A DNA stretch of 64,000 bases from Pelecanus crispus (Eukaryota; Chordata; Aves; Pelecaniformes; Pelecanidae): contig NC_134649.1 of NCBI RefSeq assembly GCF_030463565.1, positions 37,597,044 to 37,661,043 on the forward strand, read 5' to 3'. This document shows, in pieces, positions 11,151 through 22,217 of this stretch. Positions within the stretch are counted from its first letter, which is position 1, and each line of letters starts with the position of its first letter. The translations under genes were made by a program, and so were the position numbers. The notes below the pieces were generated by a model. It was given only the letters and a program-made list of their open reading frames with translations, did not search any database and was not told the DNA's origin.

Positions 11151-14100
11151 GGTACAGTTTAGCATTGTACAGACTCACATATACCAAAGCCATGACCTCT
11201 CCATTGAGACTGCATCGCTCTTGAGTAGTGCTCATAGCAACCAAGAAACGGATTTGGTGCTACCGATGAAACTTGGAGGATGTGATTTCCAGGTAGGGAT
11301 CTGTGAAGCGGTATTTGCCCACGGACACGGCGAGTGGGGCTGGGGCCTCTCACGGGAGGCTTGGTGAGCAGTGGCTCAAGGAGCCAGAGCAGCGGGCAGT
11401 ATGTCCGTGGCAAGTTCCTGCCGCCGCTCACCTGGCGCAGAGGATGCCCTGGCATGCCAAGGGGCTTCCAAGAAGAGGCGGCGGGTGGACGTGCTTGAGC
11501 CCAGGGTGTCTGGGCTCCATGTGGTGGTTCTGCATTTATTTCCACCCCTTCCCCCCACCCGTCTGCAGCGAGGCTGGAGGTCCCCACTGCCCCCGGCTGC
11601 TCCCTGCTGTGCCTCTCTGGCTTCCCCTGCTTTGTTTACAGCTGTTCCAGATGTGCAGCCCTTTGTGGGAGCCCCTATGACATGGGAACGCAAGTATCTC
11701 CTGTTTCTGCCTCGCACGCGCAGCGGTGACTCACAGGTGACCTTGCCCCCAGCCTTGCTGAGGGAGGATGGAGAGGGATGAGGTCCCCATGGTCCCAGGC
11801 TGGTGACTCCCAAAGGTGGGGGGGGGGCAGAGACAGGATTCTGCACTCCTCCCTCCTCGATGGCAATGAGGAGGGGTGCAGAGGTGCTGCAGACATGTTT
11901 TCTGCAAGGAGCTGGAGCTCTGAGAGCCCCCTGTCATCATTCCTCTGGGCATACGCTGTGTGGGTGCAGACCGTACCCCCGTCCTCTGCGGAACCCTCAC
12001 CTGGGCTGCTCAGCCTTCCCCTGGAGCTCTGCAGCATCATGCCCTGTGTCTGCCGCCACAGCTGCGGAAGTCCTTGCGTGAGAGGTACGTGGCCACCCGC
12101 CCCGTGCCATCCCAGTGACGCAGCCCTTCTGCTCGATGGAGATATGAAGTCATCCTGGGGGGGCCTGGGGAGGGAGGAGTTCCCATGGTGACAGACGGCG
12201 ATTCACCCGATGGGGCAGGGCGGGTGCTTCGTCCTTTTTATTCTTTTCTTCTGGAGTTGGGCACCCAGCCAAAGAGCTGAAGGAGCAATGGTACAGCCTC
12301 ATGCGGGAGAGCCGTGAGGACAAGTCTGGTCTCGTGAACTGCACAAATCCCTCTGGAGCAGAGTACCCCTTGCACCCTGGCTGCTGCCCCACAGGTAGGG
12401 GTGCTCCTGGTCCCTCTTGCAGCCTTGGTCCCCTGGGTGCTGGGCCCCCCCCAGCTTCCTCACCACCCCAGCAGACTGAGGGCCAAACCTTTATCATCCT
12501 TCCCATGGACCATGGCTGGTGTGTGAAACACTCAGGGCAGTATCCTACAGCTGCTGGAGACCCAGCGCTGTTAGCTGGCATACCCCTGGTAGGAGAAGGC
12601 ACAACGGCATCCTGCAGGTAAAGGAGCTTGTGCCATCCACGTGCCTCTACCAGCACCCAAGACTTGCAAAAGCCCCTTCCCTGGAGGGTGCAGCGCGGCC
12701 CCGGCTCTCCAGCGGTACGTACCCCCTTCAGTGCCCCTGCCTGTCCCGGGCAGGGCCCCTGCCGCGCCTCGGTGCAGGCTGTGCCGTCCCCTCCCCGGCG
12801 GAGCACGTGCCAGCGGCTGCCTGCTGGGCTGCAGTGCCGCCCCGCACGTCTCCCACCAGCCCTTGAGCTGTGGGCGATGCTCCCCACGGCTCTGTCGGGC
12901 GCCCTTGTGCAAGGAGCGGCCAAGCCCCATGAAGAGCGGGACGGGGGCTCTTTCATGAGCTCTGCCAGAAATTTATATGGAGCTGCTGGTAGTTTTTAGG
13001 GGGTGTTGGTGCAGATTGTGAAACACTTGAACAGAGGCAGAGAGGAAAGATTGAGCAACCACCCTGTCCTCCCAGCTGCCAGAGCCGCATCCCAGATGCA
13101 AAAGTGGAGAAGTGGGAGCAGGACTGACTGCAAGGGGAGTGAGCAAGGGGCAGCCTTTCCCTGGCACGGGGGCTGTGGAAGAGCTGGATTTGGAGAGCTG
13201 AGGTGGGCAAACTCCCTCTTGTGCAGCTCTAGAGTGGGTCTCTCTTGCTGGTCCCTGTGAGCACAGGCCAGCGAGCTGCTCTGCCGGGGCTGGCTGTGGC
13301 TGTGCCTCTGCCTTCAGCTCGGCAGCAGGAGGGCTTGTGCACAAGCTGTTGGTGACTTGTTATTTCCATCTCCTGGGAAGGCAATGACCATCCACAGCAA
13401 GCCCTGGTGCAGCAGCAGGGTCCTAGGACAGTGGTCCAACGTGTCCTCGCTCCACTCCTCCAGGGCTGGGATAGGGGCCCCCAACAGCCAGCTCCTCCGA
13501 GTCACAGCTATTCCTCCTGGCAATGCTCCTCCCCTGGGAATATAGCTGCCCTGAGCTGCTACAGCCAGGGAGGCATCTGCTGTTGCCATTGGAGGGAGGA
13601 ACAAATACTCCCAGCCCCATCAAGCTGTGTGAACTGCCCCCTGCGAAGAGCAGCTTCTTGCAGCACAGCTGGCAGCATCCCGGGAACTGTTCCAGCTTCC
13701 CAGGCCCGCACACTGCCTGCCTGCCATTCCTCCTCCCTGCCTGGCGAGCGGATGCTGTGTGCCCCTGCCCCTATGCTGCTTCCCCCAACACCCTTTGCCA
13801 CCCGGCTGCCTGCTCCTGCAGGGTCTCCCGTCATGGGTGTCCGGGGTCCATGGGGGCTCCCATGGCTGAGTTAGCCTGCAGCTGGCCTCATGGCCCTGGG
13901 TGCAATGCTGGGAGCCAGGCAGCTGCCCTTCTCTGGCCCTGGGAGGGGGGAAAAGCTTGATGTTGGGCACTAGAGCAGCTCCCATGCACAGGGAAGGTGG
14001 CAGTGCCTTGCCCATCTGCCCCTGCACAGGCTGCTCCCAGCCCTGGGGCTGGGGGAGGAGGGAGGGGGCAGCCACAGCTTCACGGTGCTCATCCCCCTCT

Positions 14101-17100
14101 GATGGGGTGCAGAGGTGCTGCGGTGTTTGGGAGCTGGCGGGCAGCTTGCCCCCTGCATGTGGCAAGGTCTGCTGTGCTGCTGGCAAATGCCCCAGCTCTG
14201 CAGCATTGGGCTCTGTGTCCCGGGCTCCTGCAGATGCCCCTGCTCAGCTGCTCCCCAGGTCAGTCTGATTTGAAGCAGAGAGTGGTGGTACCATCCTGCC
14301 CGGGGCAGGTCCTGTGAAGTCCCTGGGAGCAGTGCTGGGATCCTGCGTGCCACGCCGGTCCCCTGAAGCTGCTGTGCCCCTCCTGCCCTGCCCCTGGGAG
14401 CCGGGTTTGGTGCAGAGCGGCAGGCACCGTGCAAGGCCAGGAGCAGCCCCTGCCCTGGTGACGGCCCCCCCAGCACCCAGTGGGGGCTGAGCTGCCCCAT
14501 CTGCCTGCAACACCTTCCCAGAAGGATGCTGATGAGGGCTCGAGGCAGCCAGAGAAGTGGCACCTTGGCGTTTGCAGGTAAGACAACCTCCTTGCCTCCC
14601 CTGGCGCTGCAGGGAAGCACTGGTGACCTGGCCTCGCCCTGAACCGCTCTCCCAGGGGACGGCCGCAGGAATGCCATCTTTCACCTCTGCACCCCGCCGC
14701 CAGGCCCAAGGCGCTGTGCCGCCGGCGATGCCGGTTCCCGGGGACCCCCGCAGCTGCGTGGGGTTGGGCAGGCAGGCTGGGCGGCACCGGCGGGTGCAGG
14801 CGGGCACGGGCTGGCTCAGCCGCCCGGCGTGTCGAGTCACGCTCTGCGCACCGTGGACGCAGCCCGCACATGCCCTGAGCGCGCGCGCGCCGCGAGCTGG
14901 CGGCTCTCCCTTGGCTTCCCTTCATCTTCTCCTTCCTGCAGGTATCTGAGGGGAAACCGCTCCCTCTGCTCTGCCAGCCCCTGCTCTTGCACCACGATGG
15001 TCCCTGGGTCCGCCTTCCTGCACCCGCGCCCAGCTGTGTCCCTGGTGCTGCCTGCTGCTGCCTGCATACCCTGCAGCAAGGGCTGGGCTGGGAGCACCTT
15101 AATCCACCGTGCCCCCAAGGCAGACAATTTGTCTGCCCCTACAAAGAAGCAGGAGTTGCAGTTCCCTAGCGGCGTGCGCTGGGCTGGCTGGGGCATCTCT
15201 AGGGTATGTGTACCCCATGGGGCTGCCAGTATGGGGAAAAAGCAGCACTGGCCCCATGCGGAAGTGCTGGGGAAGCTTTGCTGCACCCGGTCCCTGTGTT
15301 TCCACCCTCTCCTGCATCCCCACCCTTGGGGGCAAGCCAGGCTTATTTTACAGAGCCTGGTCCCCACTGTGGGTGGGGGCCACAGGGCCAGGAGCGAAGT
15401 TGAGAAGCTGGATTCCTGTAGGATGAGCCAGGCTGCGTGGGTGGTCACGTGCGGCATGGGGCACATCACCTCTGGGGGCACTTCTGTCCCTGCCTGTACC
15501 CTGCTTCCCCTCGCCTCCCTGGGGTCCCTGACACCCAGCCCCAGCCACTGTACAACCTCTCTGGGCATCCCCAGCATCACCCAAAGCCCAGCTGTGGGAT
15601 GCAGCTGATGAAGGTAGCTTGTTAACTAGGAACTCTCGGGCCTCAAGCAGTGCTGCTGGCTCCTCATCCTGCTGCCATTGTCCCCACTGTCACCCTCCCT
15701 TTCTTGCACGCTGGCCCCGTGCCGTTGCAAAGTGCTGCCGGCCCTCGGCAGAGCCCTGCTGGTGCCTGGCCTTCCCCTCCCTCGCTGTCCCCGAGAGCCA
15801 GCCCGGCCTCTGCGGTCAGGCTGACCAGGGCTGCCTTCTCCTGCCTGACTCAGCCAAGGGGGGGGGTCGCATCCCCACGGTGTCACTGCTCCCTCCCTGA
15901 GCCCTGTCTGCGTGGATGGCAGAGCCTGGCCGCAGTCCAGCGCAGCTTTGTGAGACGCTGGTGTGCGGCCACACCGGCAGCAGCCTCCAGACACAACAGT
16001 TTATAGGCAGGAAAAACTTTCCATCCCTTCACAGCAGCTGTGGGGGGAGCCAGGGCACGCACCCGCCCCATGGGGAGCCCTGGTGTGGGGGCACAGCGGG
16101 CTCAGCCTGACCCCAAGCCTGGCTGCAGCAGGACCACTTGCCTCCATCGTCCTTCACCCACCAGACCCTCCATGCTGCTGCCCTCGCCCCCACTGTGGTC
16201 CCCGCAGCCAGGAGCATCCCCAGAGCTGCTGGGCAGAGAAGGCAGCTTGCCAGTCACGGCTTCACCCTGATGTGATACTTTGCTTCCTTCTCCCGTAGGG
16301 ATGTGGCAGGATGGGGGCTGCTGCAAGATGTCCCCTCCAGCGCAGAGGAGCTGGGGGTCTGCTGTCTGTTCCCCTTGTGAAGTGCAGCCTGGAGGGCTGG
16401 CACAGCCGTCTCCCACCCCAAACCCCTCGGGGCAGGCCTGCAGAAGGTACAGGGTGGCCAGTTCCCTGGCCCATTTTGTGGCCCCTGGGCTTGCTGGGGA
16501 GCCCTACGGGATGGTACAGGGGTCCCCGAGGCCACATTGTGAGTGTGATGCTGGCCCTCCAGCGCCCTCCCCAAGCTGGCTGCTGGTGGGGGGAGGATCC
16601 ATGGGTACCTTTCCCGGGATGCTGGGGGCGAGCAGCTGGGTGCCACAGTGGGGAGCTGCCGGTGGCGGTGCTGGGAGACATTCCTGGAGCATGTCCCAAC
16701 CGGCCCCTGCGGCAAGCGAGGTTCCCCCTCCAGCTCCAGCCAGCTCCTTCTCCCATCGCCCGCCTTGGTGCCAGCCCCCTGATGCTCCCCTCCACCTGAA
16801 AGCCCTCAAATTTAAGAGGGCCTGGGGAGGGGGCAGCTCCCTTCCAGCAGCACCAGAGCTGCTCTGTTCATCCCCGCTGGCATGGGATGCCCATGCCATG
16901 CTGGAGCAGAGCGTGCTGCCAGACCACCGTAGGGCCAGGAAACTAAAATCCTGTAAGGGTTGAGCTGAATCCCAGCCCTTGCCGGATCGGCACTGCAGGG
17001 AGCGGCTGTGGGATGTGGAGAGGGTGGCCAGGGCGCAGGACCCATGGCACCGTGGCCGCAGCTGGCTCTGCAGCCCAGCAGGCATCTCACCCTGCCACGT

Positions 17101-19960
17101 CTCACCATGCTGCGTGATTCATCTTTCCTGCTGCCCGACGCGGGGCTGAAAGCTCACCTGGGGCTGAAGAAAACAGATTTTCCTCGTTTCCCGCTAAGGC
17201 AGTGGCGAGGCTGCCCGCCTGGCAAGCGCAGGGCAGGGAGAGGCTCAGCCCCAGTGCTTCCCACGTGCCCACTCTCAAACTGGGGGGCTCCTGTCCCTCG
17301 GGGTAGTGTGACCCCCGTGGGCCTCGGCGCTGGTGCTCCCCCCTCCCCATGCCTGCAGCCCAGGGCAGTGCCCTGCAGGGACCAGGGCCAGTGAGACCTG
17401 GAGAGATGTTTTGGGACTTCTCATGATCTGAGACTTATGGGGCAGCAGAGGCTGTGCCACGAGGGGGCTGTGTGGCCAGCTGACGAGTGGTGTTTTGGGG
17501 ACCAGGGTGGCATGCACAGGGCAGGCAGGGGCGAGGGGCTGGGGTTAGGGTCAGCCCTGCACACTTTGATCAGTGTCAGTAGAGAGAAGTCAATGTGCTT
17601 TGGGGCCAAGCCAGCTGAGAGATGGGGAACCCCAAGCCTGGGCTATGGGAATAAGGACTGGTGGCCTGGCTGCCAGCCCGCCAGGCTTGGGAAAGGGCCG
17701 ACAGCTTTTCAGGATGTTCCCGGAGGGACTAGCGTGCAGCGGCGCAGGGCGGCCGCGTGAGTCACTCGCACCTGGTGCTCTCCCTCCGCCGAGGCAGCAC
17801 CGTCCTGCGCCCGGGGCCGCGGATTCCTTCCCCAGCCCTGGTATGCGGGTGGGGGGAGCTGGGAAACACTGTGGAGGGGGATGCAGTCTTGTTTTGGGGA
17901 CCCAGCACCCCTGCATGTCCCCCTCCAGTGCCAATGCAAGGGGGATGCTGCTAGCAAGACAGTCAAGATGCTCCTGGGCTGCTGGGCTGCCTGCGGGGTT
18001 GTGGGGTATCGGGACAACCCCACACTGGTGCCTGCCACGTTCCCGGGGGCCAAGGTGGCAGACAGAGCCCCCGGCATGGCTGCAAAGCATTGCTGCCCCG
18101 GTGCCTCTGCCTGCGGTGCCTGCTGGGCAATGCTTGCTCCAGCGCTGCCCCCGTTAGCTGGGGCGACCCCCGGCCGCCCGTGCCCTGCTGCCGGCACCGC
18201 GCCGTGGGGCTGCTCCGCCAGCTCCGGGCCCGGGGCCAGCCACAGAGCCCTTGGCAGACCCCTCTGCTCCCTGTTTAACGAAGCCCCTTGTCTAATTGGG
18301 ACAGGCCGCCCTGCCTTCATTAAGCGAGCTCTGGCGGGAGGAGGGTTTGGGGACAGTCCTGACCTGGGGATGTTGGACCCACGGCTGGACCCACAGAGCT
18401 GGGGCAGGCAGGGGAAAACCTATGCCCATGGTGAACTTTGGAGCTGGCTGGCCAGGTTTGGGGGCCGGGGCTGGGGCCTAACGAGAGGAAGGCTAACGAA
18501 GAGGAGGGGATGCACTGCTTGCTGCGCCTTTAAGAAGAGTGGGGGCATCGCCACTCCTCCCCTGCTTGGGAACAGTGTGTGCCTGGGAAAGTTGCCTGCA
18601 GCCGGCCCTGGAGCATCTTTGCTTGGTGGCAGGTGGCCCTGCCCCGGGCCCCCAGCTGTGAGGTGGCCCTGGGCCCCAGGGACCCCGTTGTCGCTCCCCT
18701 CACTGTCCACAGGAAGATGCCCCCAGACCTGCCTGCTGCCCTGCCAGGAGCCGGAGGGGAGCCCCTGGGCCAGCGGCCAGGAAGGCACAGGTACACGGGG
18801 TGCTGGGGACAGGGGGATGCGGGGTGACCAAGGGGACAGAGGGGAGGTGGCATGGGACACATGCTGGGGCCATGAGCTGGGGTCGGCCCCAGGTGAGGAC
18901 AGGCACCAGGGGGGAGGATGGGGTGCAGTGTGATGCACCCCAAGGAGCAGTGTGGTCCCACGGGGTACCCTGCAGACGAGGGGCACCCTGAGGGTCAAGG
19001 GTGCACCCTGGGCCGAGGAGGAGCCCCAGGGGACAGTCCTGCCAGTTGCTGGGTGGGCAGGGAGTGAGGCCAGGGCAACGCAGGGTCCCTGCCCACCTTG
19101 CTGGGCATCCTCTCCCTTTCACCTCCTCCCACCAACTGCAGTCACACCACCAGTAGCTTTCCAGCATGTTTCTCCAGATCTGGCGTAGGTTTCTGCCACC
19201 AGTCTGCTCTGGTGGCTGCTGGGAGATGGTGTCCGGAACAGGGCAAGAGGATGTCCCACAGGTGGCTCCAGGGCAATCCCTGTATTTGACCCATGGGTGT
19301 TAGGGTCCCACGTGATGGGTACCATGAGCTCTGGGCACAGGAAAGGTCCTGGCCGAGGCCCGGCCATCCTGCAGCCTCGTGAGAGCTGTGCTAGCGTGGG
19401 GAGCGACTCTTCTGCACCACCACCGTCCCTGCCAGGGCTGGTGTTCAGAGCCAGGCTCTAACCCAGAGGGGACCAGGGGCTCGGGTCCCCATGGCAGCTC
19501 CATCCAGCTCTGCCCAGGGCCAGGCAGTGCCCTGAGGTCCCTGGGGACACATTCCCATCGGACGGATGAAGTTGGGTGGATGGAAGTGTGCGGCTGGCTC
19601 CCAGCTGGCAGGTCCCAGAGCTGCTCACCACGTTCCTGGGACATGGAGGATGGAGATGCTGGAGGGAAAACTGCGTTGAGCCTCACCGGGGGCCTGCTCA
19701 ACCCTGCACCGAGGTCTCCGTGGCGAGCCCAGCAGAAACCCTTCCCGGGGGTCTAACCCCCTCCTGCTTCATCCCCATCCCGGAGCCCTCCAGCCACTGC
19801 CCAGGGTGCAACCGTGGGGGAGCCAGGGGTGGCACTTTGAGGGGAACAGCCCGAAAAGCCGCTTTCCTCCCCTCCCTGGAGAACGGGTGGGAAAAGCCCT
19901 TTTTGGGGGGCCGGCCTGGGCGGGGGCCGCGACGCTCCGGCTCCCCCCCCGGCACCGCGC
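11151..19960. other. Intergenic region, GC-rich, no gene recognised
   Basis: About 8.8 kb of GC-rich DNA upstream of COL7A1. Long open frames occur on both strands, for example 12150-12956 on the minus strand and 17881-18933 on the plus strand. They overlap one another in several frames, are rich in Pro, Gly, Ala and Arg, and contain no motif I recognise. They look like by-products of low stop-codon density. Any real content is more likely regulatory, and I could not single out an element. Confidence 0.55.
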
Positions 19961-20117
19961 TCCGGGCCGCCCTCAATAAAGGGGCGGGAGCGCCGGGGGC
20001 CGCTCCGCGCCGGCACCGCCTGCGCCCGGCTCGGCTCGGCACGGAGCGGCTCGGCACGGCACGGCACGGAGCAGCACGGCTCGGCTCGGCGCGGTGCAGC
20101 CCCGCGGGGGGCGGTGG
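19960..20117 (+). promoter_or_regulatory. COL7A1: Candidate COL7A1 promoter and 5' noncoding exon
   Basis: The region is densely CpG-rich. A TATA-like aataaag at 19975-19981 is followed directly by a GC box (gggg cggg). A possible transcript start would lie around 20000-20010. A GTGAGT donor at 20118 could splice to the acceptor before 21170, nine bases upstream of the ATG, giving a noncoding first exon. The human gene has its ATG in exon 1, so an alternative is a promoter immediately upstream of 21179. This assignment is inference. Confidence 0.4.
20027..20099. repeat. Imperfect CGGCN pentanucleotide repeat
   Basis: Runs of cggct and cggca alternate for about 70 bases in the candidate 5' UTR or promoter of COL7A1. 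Repeats of this kind are prone to length change. Confidence 0.75.
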
Positions 20118-21169
20118 GTGAGTGCGGGCGGCCGGGGGGGGTGGGGGCAGTCCCGGGGGTCCCGCTGCAGGCGGGGGACGCTGCGGGGCAAGACCGAGCC
20201 TCCCACACGGGCACCCGTGGGCGCCCGCCCACCCGCGCCGGGGCGGCCGCCGGGCTCGCACTCCTGGGTTCAGCCGGGCCGGGCTGTGCTTGGGCTCAGA
20301 CCCGGCGTGGCCATCACGGTGGTGTCGGGCCGGGTGCTCCCCCCCCCCCCCCGCCCCAGCAGCCGTGTGCGTGGGAAGCGGCGGGGCGTGGGGGGTCGCG
20401 GGCAGGGCTCGCCCGCCCTGGCTCCCCGCTGCCCTAGAGCACCCCGCTTTTGCCACCCGTCCTGGGGTGACGGGGAGGGGCAGGAGCGGCCGGGGCGAGC
20501 CACCGGCGGTGCCGAGGCGCGGAGCAGGCAGCCGGGGCAGGCGGGAGGCAGCGGGAAGGGCTTGTGGAGGCAGAGCCCGCGCACACCCTGCAGCCGGGGC
20601 TGGCAGCCTCCCGCCGGCCGGGGCACGGCTCCCCGGGGCGTCGAGCGGCGAGCGGGGCGGCGGGCCAGGCCCGGCCAGGCCGCACAGGGCAGGCTGGAGC
20701 GGGGCCAGGCCCCGGCTGGCGCGGGGCACGCGCGCGACCGTGCCCTCCCGCGCCTTGGCAGCACCGCCGGCCTGCGCCGTGCCATGGGGCAGCCGCCGGC
20801 GCTGCTCCCGCCCGGCCAGAGGCAGGCCAGCCACTGCCCACCCGCTCCTTTTCGGTGAGCCGGCAGACCCGGCGCGCTGTGCGGGTGCTGGGTGCTGCTG
20901 GCCGCTCCTCCGGCGTGGGGGACGCGTGGTAACGCGGGCGGGCACAGCCCCACCGCCTCCCTGCCCCGGCCCAAAGCGAGGGCTCTCCCCTGCGCCGTGG
21001 AGCGCCAGCAGCGGTGCCCAGGGCGACGCTGGCACCTTGCCCTGCCGAGGCCACCAGGCATCCCGGTACGGCATGGTGCTGGGACCTCCTGGGCCCTGCC
21101 GCTCCGTCACCACCGTATCGGATGCGTGGGGCTGCTGCGGGGCGGTGATGGCAGCATCCTCTCCCACAG
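20118..21169 (+). other. COL7A1: CpG-rich stretch before the COL7A1 start codon
   Basis: If the noncoding exon ending at 20117 is real, this is intron 1; otherwise it is upstream DNA. It is very GC-rich with a C homopolymer near 20339-20352. Long frames on both strands (20122-21345 plus, 19698-21317 minus) carry no recognisable domain. The end, ctctcccacag at 21159-21169, is a good splice acceptor. Confidence 0.5.
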
Positions 21170-21178
21170 GCTCCCACG

Positions 21179-22217
21179 ATGAGCAGCCGGCTCCTGCTCC
21201 TCGCTGTGCTCCCCGTGCTCCTGGGCCCCCCAGCTGCCACGGCGCAGAAGAGGAGCCAAGGTGGGTGCTGAGCACTAGGTGCACGGCGAGGTGGGGGCAA
21301 GAGGGGCCCTGCACCACTGTGCTGTGGTGCCGGTCCGTGCCCTGAGCGCCGTCACCACCCCGCAGCGGTGTGCGAGGACGTGCTGGAGGCCGACATCGCC
21401 TTCCTGGTGGACGGCTCGTCCAGCATCGGCAGGAACAACTTCCGTGCCATCCGCACCTTCATGGATGACCTGGTGGGGCCCTTCGTGCAGGTGGTGGGCG
21501 AGAAGGCTGTGCGCTTCGCTGTGGCACAGTACAGCGACGAGCCGCGGTGAGCCCCGGGGAGAGGGCATGCGGGGCAGCGGGGCAGCAGGGCCGGGAGGTG
21601 ATACGTCCCCCTGTGTCCCCCAGGGTGGAGTTCACCTTCTCCCAGCACACTGATGGCACAAGCGTCCGGAGGGCCATCCAGCAGCTGAGCTATAAGGGTG
21701 GCAACACACGGACTGGTGCCGGCTTCCGCTACGTCGCTGACAACTTCTTCGGCCCCACGCACCTCCGGCCCGGGGTCCCCCAGGTACATGCAGGGTGGGG
21801 GCCCTCGGGACACCCGGGGGGGACGCAGTGGGTCTGCAGGCCCCGGGCTGGGTCTCACAGCTCTTGCCCGGCCCCGCAGATCTGCATCCTCATCACGGAT
21901 GGCAAGTCCCAGGATGATGCCGAGGGGCCAGCAGCGAAGCTGAAGAGCCAGGGCATCAAGGTCTTTGCTGTGGGTGAGCAAGGCTTCGGCACCAGGCGAG
22001 GGAGTCTCCCGCTGGGTTCAGGGTCCCTGCCCTTACCCATCATCTCCTTCCCTGCCAGGGATCAAGAACGCTGACCGCAAGGAGCTGATCAGCGTGGCCT
22101 CGATGCCCACCGATGCCTTCTTCTTCTACGTGGGTGACTTCAAGCTGCTGGGGACGCTGGTGCCGCTGATGACACGCAGGGTGTGCACAAGCGTCGGGGG
22201 CACCCCGCGCCTGCTGG
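21179..22217 (+). other. COL7A1: COL7A1: signal peptide and VWA domain 1
   Basis: The exons are 21179-21260, 21366-21546, 21624-21783, 21880-21973 and 22059-22217. The first encodes a signal peptide with a Leu/Val core ending in ATA, then QKRSQ. The rest form a von Willebrand A domain with an intact metal-ion (MIDAS) signature: DGSSS in the first strand loop, the TGAGFRY region, and ITDGKSQDD. This domain of the NC1 region contributes to binding matrix partners such as fibrillar collagen and laminin-332 in mammals. The ATG has a good Kozak purine at -3. Confidence 0.93.

Noticed and set aside
12150-12956. 268-codon open frame on the minus strand
   Set aside because: It is rich in Pro, Gly, Ala and Arg, overlaps open frames in several other frames, and has no recognisable domain or splice context. 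It is explained by GC richness.
17881-18933. 350-codon open frame on the plus strand
   Set aside because: Low-complexity composition, overlaps long minus-strand frames, and no motif recognised.
19698-21317. 539-codon minus-strand frame over the COL7A1 promoter
   Set aside because: It overlaps the CpG island and the first COL7A1 exon antisense, with a 407-codon plus-strand frame over the same DNA. Both reflect scarcity of stop codons in CpG-rich sequence.
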